Assembly (NCBI GenBank): GCA_002698425.1
Contig: NZXU01000027.1
Coordinates: forward strand, 57,876-121,875
DNA from: Ahrensia sp.
GTDB taxonomy: Bacteria > Pseudomonadota > Alphaproteobacteria > Rhizobiales > Rhizobiaceae
Direction: 5' to 3'
Length of the DNA stretch: 64,000 nt
The translations under genes were made by a program, and so were the position numbers. Numbering within the stretch: position 1 is the first letter of the stretch; every line of letters starts with the position of its first letter. Below the pieces are notes generated by a model. The model made no database searches. It saw only the letters and a program-made list of their open reading frames with translations, and was not told where the DNA came from. This document shows positions 18,133-27,017 of the stretch, piece after piece.

Positions 18133-19290
18133 ATGATCACGCCGACCTACGACTATCTTCTTGTTTTAGCGTCCGTTCTCGTGTCGCTGATGGCGTCATT
18201 CACGGGACTGATGCTGACGAAAGGCATCTCCGCGCTACCGGAAGGCAGGCGCAAGATGCAGATCGTCATGGCCGCGCTTGCGCTTGGCGGTGGCATCTGG
18301 TCGATGCATTTCGTCGCCATCCTGGCGATGCGGTTTCCGCTGCCCATCGACTATGATTCTATCTTTACGCTCGGTTCCGCCCTGATCGCCATCCTGATGG
18401 CGGGCCTTGCACTGCTGATCATGCATTTCGCGCCGCGAACCTGGATCAGCCAGGTCGCCGCCGGGGTGATTCTCGGCAACGGCATCGTCGTCATGCATTA
18501 TGTCGGCATGTCGGCGTTGCGCGGCTGTCTCACGCTTTACGAGCCGATGGGCGTGATCCTGTCCGTTCTCGGCGCGACCGTGATGGGCATCATCGCCATC
18601 GGCGTTGCCTACGCTAAACGCGACACGGCGCATATTCTCGCATCGACCGTCATCTTCGGCTCGTCGGTTGTCGTGGTGCATTTCGTCGCCATCGCCTGGA
18701 CCGAGTTCCAGATTTCCGGAACGTTCACGGGCACGACACCGCTGATCGAGAACGGCACGCTGGCGCTGCTCGTCATGTTCTCCGCCTTCGTGATCTGCGG
18801 CACTTTCCTGCTGACCTCGACCAACTACGTCTTCACCGGCTTCGGCAATGCGGCGACGGCGGGCGGACCGCCGGCCTCGTTTGCCGGGGCGCATGAGGGC
18901 GGCGACGAATCGCTGCCGGAGGACGTGTTGCCGTCGGCCTTCGTGCCGCATGGCGATGCGCCGCGCATTCCCTACGAACGCGACAAGCGCACCTTTTTCG
19001 TTCCGGCCGACCAAGTGATCGCGCTTCGCGCGGAAGGGCACTACACCGTGCTCTACACGCGCGAGGAGAAGCTGTTCTGCCCGTGGTCGATCTCAGAAGC
19101 GGAGAAGCGGCTGCCGGAAGCGCTGTTCCTGCGCACCCATCGCAGCTATCTCGTCAACATCCACCAGGTGACGGCTTTCGAACGTCACAAGGACAGCGGT
19201 TCGTGCCATTTCGAGGGCGTGCAATCGCTGAAATTTGCGCCGGTGAGCCGCGGCAATGTCGCTTGCGTGCGCGAAGCGCTCGGTCTCTAG
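18133..19290 (+). CDS. coxC: CoxC-like MHYT-LytTR membrane sensor regulator
   Basis: The protein of 385 residues has an N-terminal seven-helix MHYT domain with the paired His/Met motifs WSMHFVAILAM, VVMHYVGMSA and VVVHFVAIAW, thought to bind copper and sense O2, CO or NO. The C-terminal LytTR DNA-binding domain spans about residues 280-385 (ALRAEGHYTVLYT; FLRTHRSYLVNIHQV; KFAPVSRG). This architecture is that of CoxC and CoxH of carboxydotrophs. I prefer ATG 18133; a TTG at 18091 in frame would add 14 residues, and GGAGGAG lies between them. It precedes coxM on the same strand and probably controls the cox operon. Confidence 0.88.
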   Translation: MITPTYDYLLVLASVLVSLMASFTGLMLTKGISALPEGRRKMQIVMAALALGGGIWSMHFVAILAMRFPLPIDYDSIFTLGSALIAILMAGLALLIMHFAPRTWISQVAAGVILGNGIVVMHYVGMSALRGCLTLYEPMGVILSVLGATVMGIIAIGVAYAKRDTAHILASTVIFGSSVVVVHFVAIAWTEFQISGTFTGTTPLIENGTLALLVMFSAFVICGTFLLTSTNYVFTGFGNAATAGGPPASFAGAHEGGDESLPEDVLPSAFVPHGDAPRIPYERDKRTFFVPADQVIALRAEGHYTVLYTREEKLFCPWSISEAEKRLPEALFLRTHRSYLVNIHQVTAFERHKDSGSCHFEGVQSLKFAPVSRGNVACVREALGL

Positions 19291-19316
19291 AGCCGCAAGC
19301 GAAACCTTACCGCTTT

Positions 19317-19347
19317 CGCATTTCGTGCAGATAAATCGCATTTCGTG
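19317..19347 (+). promoter_or_regulatory. Direct repeat upstream of coxM, candidate LytTR-binding site
   Basis: CGCATTTCGTG occurs at 19317-19327 and again at 19337-19347, a period of 20 bases, close to two helical turns. LytTR proteins typically bind two direct repeats about 21 bases apart. The second copy is also half of a small inverted repeat (GCATTTC, two bases, GAAATGC; 19338-19353). Position between coxC and coxM fits a CoxC operator. Confidence 0.5.
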
Positions 19348-19456
19348 AAATGCGCCGCGCCCGCCATGTCTTAGCGGTCGCCTGCGACATTCTGTCTCCT
19401 ATGGTCCCGGCCACGCGGGCGCCGGCTCGGCCCGGTCCGCTGTGCGGGAGGAATAC

Positions 19457-20311
19457 ATGATACCAGGTACATTTGATTATCACCGGCCGGAATCCGTCGC
19501 GGACGCGGTAGCGCTGCTTGCCAAACATGGCGACGAGGCGCGCGCGATCGCGGGCGGCCACAGCCTGATCCCGATGATGAAGCTGCGCATGGCGGAAGTC
19601 GCGCATCTTGTCGACCTGCAGGCCATCGGCGACCTGAAAGGGATCGCGATCGATGGCGGAACGGTCACCATTGGTGCGATGACAACGCAGCACGAGCTGA
19701 TCGCGGACGAGGCGCTGGCCAAGGCCGCACCGATCATCCGCGAAGCTTCACTGCAGATCGCCGACCCTCAGGTGCGCTATGTCGGCACGATCGGCGGCAA
19801 TGTCGCCAATGGCGATCCGGGTAACGACATGCCTGGCCTGATGCAGTGTCTCGATGCGACCTATTTGCTTTCCGGCCCTGAAGGGACCCGCGAAGTCGCG
19901 GCGCGCGATTTCTACGAAGCGGCCTATTTCACCGCCCGCAGCGATGACGAATTGCTGGTGGCGATCCGCTTCACCGCGCCGAACGGCGGCTACGCCTATG
20001 AAAAGCAAAAGCGCAAGATCGGCGACTACGCGACCGCCGCGGCGGCAGTGCAAATCGCAAAGGACGACGGTGGCTGTTCATCGGCTTCCATCGCGATGAC
20101 CAATCTCTCCGATACTCCGGTCTGGTGCGAGGCGGCAGCAAGCGCGCTGGTCGGAACCAGCCTCGACAAGGCGGCTATCGATGCGGCCGTCGCGGCCATG
20201 ACCGATGCGATCGATCCGCAGGAGGACAATCGCGGTCCGGTCGATTTCAAGAAACATGTCGCCGGCGTCATTTTGCGCCGTGCAATCGAGCGCGCCGCGT
20301 TGCGCGCCTGA
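19457..20311 (+). CDS. coxM: Aerobic CO dehydrogenase medium (FAD) subunit
   Basis: This 284-residue subunit of the molybdenum CO dehydrogenase carries FAD and passes electrons from the iron-sulphur subunit to the quinone pool. FAD motifs are AGGHSL at residues 32-37 and TIGGN with [10 protein letters not shown] at about 107-122. The xanthine-dehydrogenase C-terminal domain follows. GGGAGGAA precedes ATG 19457. Order M-S-L is that of form I cox operons. It is located at the inner face of the membrane in known carboxydotrophs. Confidence 0.93.
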   Translation: MIPGTFDYHRPESVADAVALLAKHGDEARAIAGGHSLIPMMKLRMAEVAHLVDLQAIGDLKGIAIDGGTVTIGAMTTQHELIADEALAKAAPIIREASLQIADPQVRYVGTIGGNVANGDPGNDMPGLMQCLDATYLLSGPEGTREVAARDFYEAAYFTARSDDELLVAIRFTAPNGGYAYEKQKRKIGDYATAAAAVQIAKDDGGCSSASIAMTNLSDTPVWCEAAASALVGTSLDKAAIDAAVAAMTDAIDPQEDNRGPVDFKKHVAGVILRRAIERAALRA

Positions 20312-20325
20312 TCGGGAGGAACTCA

Positions 20326-20813
<488 letters not shown>

Positions 20814-20817
<4 letters not shown>

Positions 20818-23234
20818 ACGAGATGACACCCCCGAAAACCGAACGCGCGGAAGCGCTGAAGGGTCTTGGTTCGTCGCGCAAGCGTGTCGAGGATGCTCGC
20901 TTCACCCAGGGCAAGGGCAACTATGTGGACGATCTGAAGCTGCCAGGCATGCTGTTCGGCGATTTCGTCCGCTCGCCCTATGCCCATGCGCGCGTCAAGT
21001 CGATCAATGCCGACAAGGCAAAGGCGCTTCCCGGCGTCGTCGCGGTGTTGACGGCCGCCGATCTGGCGCCGCTCAACCTGCGCTGGATGCCTACACTGGC
21101 CGGCGACAAGCAGATGGTGCTCGCCGACGGCAAGGTGCTGTTCCAGGGGCAGGAAGTCGCCTTCGTTGTCGCTGAGGACCGCTATATCGCCGCCGACGCG
21201 GTGGAACTGGTCGAAGTCGAATACGAAGAACTTCCCGTTGTCGTCGATCCGTTCCAGGCGCAGGCCGACGACGCGCCTGTGCTGCGCGAAGATCTGGAAG
21301 GCAAGATGGAGGGCGCGCACGGGCCGCGCCGGCATCACAACCACATCTTCACCTGGGAACAGGGCGACAAGGACGCGACCGAAAGCATTCTTGGCTCGGC
21401 GGACGTTGTCGCGGAAGAGATGATCTACTACCACCGCACGCATCCGTGCCCGCTGGAAACCTGCGGCTGCGTCGCCTCCATGGACAAGGTCAACGGCAAG
21501 CTGACCGTGCACGGCACGTTCCAGGCGCCGCATGCGGTGCGCACGGTGGCGTCGCTGATCTCGGGCATCGCCGAGCATAATATCCGCATCATCTCGCCGG
21601 ATATCGGCGGTGGCTTCGGCAACAAGGTGGGAGTCTATCCCGGCTATATCTGCTCCATCGTCGCATCCATCGTCACCGGCGTGCCCGTGAAGTGGATCGA
21701 GGACCGGATGGAAAACCTGATGGCAACGGCCTTTGCCCGCGACTACTGGATGCAGGGCAAGATCGCAGCGACGAAGGACGGCAAGATCACCGGATTGTGG
21801 TGCCACACCACGGCGGACCACGGCGCCTTCGACGCCTGCGCCGACCCGTCCAAGTTCCCGGCCGGCTTCATGAATATCTGCACCGGCTCCTACGACATCC
21901 CGACGGCCTATCTGGCGGTCGACGGTGTCTATACCAACAAGGCGCCGGGCGGCGTGGCCTATCGCTGCTCGTTCCGGGTGACGGAGGCGGCCTATTTCAT
22001 CGAGCGAATGATCGAAGTTCTTGCCATCAAGCTCGGCATGGATGCGGCGGAACTGCGGGCCAAGAACTTCATCCGCAAGGACCAGTTCCCGTATCAGTCC
22101 GCGCTCGGCTGGGAATACGACTCGGGCGACTATCACACCGCATGGGACAAGGCCCTGAAGGCCGTGGACTATGACGGGCTGCGCAAGGAGCAGGCGGAGC
22201 GGATCGAAGCCTTCAAGCGGGGCGAGACGCGCAAGCTGCTCGGCATCGGGCTGACGCATTTCACGGAAATCGTCGGCGCGGGACCGGTCAAGAATTGCGA
22301 CATTCTCGGTCTCGGCATGTTCGACAGTTGCGAAATCCGCATCCATCCGACGGGGTCTGCGATCGCCCGGCTTGGCACGATCAGCCAGGGGCAGGGGCAT
22401 GCGACGACCTTCGCGCAGATCCTCGCCTCGGAGATCGGCCTTCCGGCCGACGACATCACCATCGAGGAGGGCGACACCGACACCGCGCCATACGGTCTCG
22501 GCACCTATGGATCGCGCTCGACGCCGGTCGCGGGCGCGGCGACCGCCATGGCCGGCCGCAAGATCCGCGCCAAGGCGCAGATGATCGCGGCCTATCTGCT
22601 CGAAGTGCATGACGACGACGTGGAGTGGGATGTTGACCGCTTCGTGGTCAAGGGCGCGCCCGAGCGCTTCAAGACCATGAAGGAGATCGCGTTTGCCTCC
22701 TACAACCAGGCTATACCGGGCATCGAGCCGGGTCTGGAAGCGGTGAGTTATTACGATCCGCCGAACATGACCTACCCCTTCGGCGCCTATATCTGCGTCA
22801 TGGAGATCGACGCCGATACGGGCGAACATGAAATTCGGCAGTTCTATGCGTTGGACGATTGCGGCACCCGCATCAACCCGATGATCATCGAGGGGCAGGT
22901 GCATGGCGGCGCAACCGAAGGTTACGCCATCGCGATGGGGCAGGAGATCTCCTATGACGCAATGGGTAACGTCAAGACCGGCACGCTGATGGATTTCTTC
23001 ATCCCGACCGCGTGGGAAACGCCACATTACACGACCGATCACACGGTGACGCCGAGCCCGCATCACCCGATCGGTGCGAAGGGCGTGGGCGAGAGCCCAA
23101 ATGTCGGCTCCGTCCCGGCATTCTCCAATGCGGTACATGACGCGTTCCGGGCATTCGGCCTCGTGCAGTCGCACATGCCGCATGACCAGTGGCGTATCTG
23201 GACGGTTGCGCGCGACCTCGGGCTGCACGGCTGA
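20814..23234 (+). CDS. coxL: Aerobic CO dehydrogenase large (Mo-Cu) subunit, form I
   Basis: The 806-residue catalytic subunit oxidises CO to CO2 at a Cu-S-Mo site with molybdopterin cytosine dinucleotide. The active-site loop reads AYRCSFR, with the copper-binding Cys at residue 385. That is the form I signature which separates true CO dehydrogenase from form II (AYRGAGR) relatives. GGGFGNK, the GQGQ-like [10 protein letters not shown] and the catalytic Glu at about 760 (KGVGESPN) are all in place. Length is within a few residues of the Oligotropha enzyme. AGGAGG precedes ATG 20814. Confidence 0.96.
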
Positions 23235-23286
23235 GCGCGATCCCGAACCAATGGCGTCCGGGCCCGACCCGGACGTCTTCGGAGCT

Positions 23287-24168
23287 ATGACCATGTCCTG
23301 GCAGAAATTGCAGGCCGACCTGTCCGATACGGGCTATGTCGCGTCCGACGATCTGGCGATGGCGCTTTTCCTGGCGGTGACGCTCGGCAAGCCGCTGCTG
23401 CTCGAAGGGCCGGCCGGCGTCGGCAAGACCCAGATCGCCAAGACGCTTGCCGAATTGCAGGCGGCGAAGCTGATCCGGCTGCAATGCTATGAGGGGTTGG
23501 ACGCCAGCCACGCCATCTATGAGTGGAACTACCAGCGGCAATTGCTGTCGATCCGCGCCAGCGCCGAAGAACACAAGCCGTCCGACGAGATCGAGGATCA
23601 TATCTTCTCCGAGAAGTTCCTGCTGCAGCGTCCCTTGCTGGAAGCGATAAGGCAAGAAAAGCCTGCCGTTCTGCTGATCGACGAGATCGACCGGGCGGAC
23701 GAGGAATTCGAGGCCTATTTGCTGGAGATCCTGTCGGACTTCCAGATCACCATTCCGGAGGTCGGCACCATCGAGGCGACGTCGCGGCCGCATGTCATCC
23801 TGACGGCGAACGGCGCGCGCGACCTGTCGGACGCGCTGAGGCGGCGCTGCCTCTACAATTATGTCGACTATCCGGATCGGGGAACCGAAATGGCGATCCT
23901 CGCCAGGCGTTGCCCGGCGCTGGAGGACCGGCTGGCGGAGCAAATCGTCGGCTTCGTGCAGGCGTTGCGCAAGGAAGAGCTCGAAAAGAAACCGGGTATC
24001 GCCGAGATGCTCGACTGGGCCGCTGCGCTGGCGGGCCTCGGCGTCAACGACCTGGCGGACGATCCGGAACAGACCCAGGCGACACTGGTCTGCCTGCTGA
24101 AGACCGAGCGCGACCGCGCAGCCGTGCCCAAGGAGGTGCAGCAGCGTCTCGTCGGAAAGGCGGCCTGA
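23287..24168 (+). CDS. coxD: CoxD-type AAA+ (MoxR-like) ATPase
   Basis: This 293-residue AAA+ protein has Walker A GPAGVGKT at residues 41-48 and Walker B VLLIDEIDRADE at about 131-141. In known systems CoxD acts with CoxE in post-translational assembly of the [CuSMoO2] centre. It lies 52 bases after coxL and one base before coxE. Two Met codons stand close (23287 and 23293); the first is used. Confidence 0.92.
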   Translation: MTMSWQKLQADLSDTGYVASDDLAMALFLAVTLGKPLLLEGPAGVGKTQIAKTLAELQAAKLIRLQCYEGLDASHAIYEWNYQRQLLSIRASAEEHKPSDEIEDHIFSEKFLLQRPLLEAIRQEKPAVLLIDEIDRADEEFEAYLLEILSDFQITIPEVGTIEATSRPHVILTANGARDLSDALRRRCLYNYVDYPDRGTEMAILARRCPALEDRLAEQIVGFVQALRKEELEKKPGIAEMLDWAAALAGLGVNDLADDPEQTQATLVCLLKTERDRAAVPKEVQQRLVGKAA

Positions 24169-24169
24169 C

Positions 24170-25354
24170 ATGCAGGTGACGCGTTTCCCCGAACGCGCCG
24201 GCGGTCCGGCGGAACGTCTGGCCGGCTTCATGGCGCATCTGCGGCTGAACGGCATTCCGGCCGGTCTTGGCGAGACCGAGACGGCGCTGGCGGCGCTCGG
24301 CGCGGTCGATGCCAACGCCATCGGCGAGGTGCGTTCGGCGCTGAGGGCGGTCTGCGCCGGCGACGCCGACCAGGAGAAACGCTTCGATGACCTGTTCGAC
24401 GCCTATTGGCTGAACCGGGGACGTAAGCGCGACGGAACGTCGGTCAGCCATTCTTCGCGCAATATGAAGGCTTATAGCGGCAGCAATTACCGGCGGGCTC
24501 CCGGCGCGAGCGACGACGAGGGCGAGGCCGATACGCCGGATGACGACAAAGCGGGGGAGACGGGTCGGTCGGGCACCGGCCGGCTTGTCGCCTCGAAGGT
24601 CTCGACCATCGAGAAGACCGATCTGCGCAAGCTTATGACCCCGGAGGACCTGGAGGAGGCCGAACGCGTGGCGGAGAAGATCGCGCGTTCCATCCGCGAC
24701 AAGCGCTCGCGGCGGCGCAAGGCGGCGTTGCATGGCGACGCGCTCGACATGCGCAAAATCCTGCGCAAGAGCATTCATCGCGGCGGCGAGCCGATAGAAT
24801 TGTTCCGCAAGGCGCGGCCGGACCGGCCGGTCAATGTCATCGCGATCCTGGACGTCTCCGGCTCGATGACGGTCTATGCGCGGGTGTTTCTGGCGTTCCT
24901 CAAGGGGCTTGTATCCGCCGATCAACGCACCGACGCCTATCTGTTCCACACGCAACTCGTGCGCATCTCGGACACGTTGCGCGACAGCGACACGATGCGC
25001 GCGGTCAACCGGCTGTCGCTCATGGCCAAGGGCTTCGGCGGCGGCACGCGGATCGGCGCCAATCTGAAGCAGTTCAACGCGCAATATGCGGCGCAGTCGG
25101 TCAATGGGCGCAGCGTCGTGATCATCCTGTCGGACGGCTACGACACGGATCCGCCGGAGATGATCGACGAGGCGCTGGCCCGGCTGAAACGGCGCGGCGC
25201 GCGCATCGTCTGGCTCAACCCGCTGAAGGGCTGGGAGGGCTATGCGCCGGTCGCGCGCGGCATGGCCGCGGCGCTGCCGCATCTCGACCATTTCGCCGCG
25301 GCGAACACGCTTGCCGATCTTGCTGCGCTCGAGCCGTGGCTGAACGGGCTGTGA
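24170..25354 (+). CDS. coxE: CoxE-type VWA-domain metal-centre maturation protein
   Basis: This 394-residue protein has a charged, low-complexity region at about 110-200 and a C-terminal von Willebrand A domain with the MIDAS motif DVSGSM at about residue 227 and later ILSDGYDTDPP. The CoxE family works with the AAA+ CoxD in introducing copper into the CO dehydrogenase active site. Start one base after the coxD stop implies coupled translation. Confidence 0.92.
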   Translation: MQVTRFPERAGGPAERLAGFMAHLRLNGIPAGLGETETALAALGAVDANAIGEVRSALRAVCAGDADQEKRFDDLFDAYWLNRGRKRDGTSVSHSSRNMKAYSGSNYRRAPGASDDEGEADTPDDDKAGETGRSGTGRLVASKVSTIEKTDLRKLMTPEDLEEAERVAEKIARSIRDKRSRRRKAALHGDALDMRKILRKSIHRGGEPIELFRKARPDRPVNVIAILDVSGSMTVYARVFLAFLKGLVSADQRTDAYLFHTQLVRISDTLRDSDTMRAVNRLSLMAKGFGGGTRIGANLKQFNAQYAAQSVNGRSVVIILSDGYDTDPPEMIDEALARLKRRGARIVWLNPLKGWEGYAPVARGMAAALPHLDHFAAANTLADLAALEPWLNGL

Positions 25355-25365
25355 GGGAGGACGTC

Positions 25366-26202
25366 ATGGGACAGAAAGCCGACATTCTCAGGCAGGTCGC
25401 CGAATTGAAGAACGCGGGCGAAGCCTTCGTGCTGGCGACGGTGGTGCGCACGGTCGCGGCGACGGCAGCGAAGGCTGGCGCCAAGGCGATCATCCGGGCC
25501 GACGGAACGATCATGGACGGCTGGATCGGCGGCGGCTGCGCGCGCGGCGCCGTGCTGAAGGCGGCAAAGGACGCAATCGCCGATGGCGAGCCGCGCTTCG
25601 TCTCGGTGCAGCCGGAGGATATGCTCGCCGAACTGGGCGTTTCGGCGGGCGCCGAAAAGGAAGGCGTGCGGTTCGCGCGCAACATGTGCCCCTCGAAGGG
25701 CACGATGGATGTCTTCATCGAGCCGGTCTTGCCGGCGCCCGGCGTGATCATTCTTGGCTCAAGTCCAGTCGCCGTGGCGCTGGCCGATATCGCGCCGGGT
25801 TTCGGCTACCAGGTGACGGTCTGCGCGCCGGCGGACGAGCAGGGCGCCTTTGGCGCCGCAGACACGCGCATCGACGGCTTCATGCTGGAAGCCGCCGAGA
25901 CGGCCGACAAATATCTCGTTGTCTCGACGCAGGGACGCGGCGACGAGGCGGCGCTGAGCGCGGCGCTGTCGGTGCCGTCGGCCCATGTCGCATTCGTCGG
26001 CAGCAGGGCCAAGGCGGCGGCGCTGGGCGAGAAACTCGTTGCCAAGGGCGTCGACGAAACGCGGCTCGCCGCGCTGAAGGCGCCGGCCGGCCTCGATATC
26101 GGTGCGATCACGCCGGACGAGATCGCCCTGTCGATCATGGCGGAAATCACCCAGGTTCGCCGCCGGCGCCAGCGCGCCGTAGCCGAAGGAGGCGCATCAT
26201 GA
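25366..26202 (+). CDS. coxF: CoxF / XdhC-family molybdenum-cofactor maturation protein
   Basis: The 278-residue protein has the XdhC/CoxI N-terminal segment (FVLATVVRTVAATAAKAGAK; GWIGGGCARGAVLKAA) and a C-terminal Rossmann-like part (VIILGSSPVAVALADIAPGF). XdhC-type proteins bind molybdopterin and help insert the sulphurated cofactor. GGGAGGACGTC precedes ATG 25366. Its stop overlaps the ATG of a 49-residue frame (26199). Confidence 0.9.
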   Translation: MGQKADILRQVAELKNAGEAFVLATVVRTVAATAAKAGAKAIIRADGTIMDGWIGGGCARGAVLKAAKDAIADGEPRFVSVQPEDMLAELGVSAGAEKEGVRFARNMCPSKGTMDVFIEPVLPAPGVIILGSSPVAVALADIAPGFGYQVTVCAPADEQGAFGAADTRIDGFMLEAAETADKYLVVSTQGRGDEAALSAALSVPSAHVAFVGSRAKAAALGEKLVAKGVDETRLAALKAPAGLDIGAITPDEIALSIMAEITQVRRRRQRAVAEGGAS

Positions 26203-26348
26203 CAGCGTTCAATCGTTTGGCGAGCCGCCTTGGCGCCATGCTGAATTCCGTTTTTCGGCCTGTCGAGGGCGGGCAACAAATTACAGAAACCCCTAAGTGC
26301 GATCTCGTGGTGAAAGCCATGCTGATCGGCCATTCCTGCTGCGGATAA
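26199..26348 (+). CDS. Small protein coupled to coxF (49 aa), unknown
   Basis: An ATG overlaps the coxF stop by four bases (ATGA, 26199-26202) and is preceded by GAAGGAGG, an excellent ribosome-binding site. The frame runs 49 codons and ends in HSCCG; a single inner Cys lies at CDL in the middle. There is no match I recognise. The start signal and the tight fit between coxF and coxG (14 bases to the coxG ATG) argue that it is translated. A role in metal-centre assembly is speculative. Confidence 0.5.
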   Translation: MTAFNRLASRLGAMLNSVFRPVEGGQQITETPKCDLVVKAMLIGHSCCG

Positions 26349-26362
26349 TTGAGGACCAACCA

Positions 26363-26821
26363 ATGGAAATGAAAGACGAAATCCGGATCGAGGCACCGCG
26401 GGCGCGCGTCTACGAGGCACTCAACGATCCGGACATCCTGAAGGAATGCATTCCCGGTTGCGAGGAACTGATCAAGCACACCGATACGGATCTGGAAGCC
26501 AAGGTAACGCTGAAGATCGGGCCGGTGAAAGCCAAGTTCGGCGGCAAGGTCACGCTCGACCAGTCGAATGCGCCTGGCCGGTTCTCATTGACGGGCGAGG
26601 GCAGCGGCGGCGTTGCCGGCTTCGCCAAGGGCAAGGCCGATGTCGAACTTGCCGAGGATGGCGACGCGACGATCCTGAATTACGCGGCCAAGGCCGATGT
26701 CGGCGGCAAGATCGCGCAACTCGGCAGCCGGCTGATCAATTCGACAGCGAACCGGCTGGCAGGCCAGTTCTTTGAGAAATTCAGGCAGGAAGTCGAGAAG
26801 GAAAGTATTTCCGCGGACTGA
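26363..26821 (+). CDS. coxG: CoxG, SRPBCC-fold membrane anchor of CO dehydrogenase
   Basis: This 152-residue protein has the CoxG pattern (RVYEALNDPDILKECIPGCEEL; VTLKIGPVKAKFGGKV; GEGSGGVAGFAKGKADVEL). CoxG anchors CO dehydrogenase to the cytoplasmic membrane in Oligotropha and delivers electrons near the quinone pool. It is the last gene of the cox operon; no terminator hairpin is obvious in the 196 bases behind it. Confidence 0.92.
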   Translation: MEMKDEIRIEAPRARVYEALNDPDILKECIPGCEELIKHTDTDLEAKVTLKIGPVKAKFGGKVTLDQSNAPGRFSLTGEGSGGVAGFAKGKADVELAEDGDATILNYAAKADVGGKIAQLGSRLINSTANRLAGQFFEKFRQEVEKESISAD

Positions 26822-27017
26822 CCTGTGCCGACATATCCGGGAGGCCTTCTCGGTCTTCAGCTGGCAACTGAACGCGCAATCCGCCCTATGGCTGGTATCG
26901 TCGGCTCATGGCAAATAACAGACGGTTCTCCGACGACAGCGAGACGTCCGCTTCTGACCCTAAGCCGACTTCGAGCGCATGGATTTGCATGGTGCAGTGA
27001 GCGTTGGGAACCGGGTC

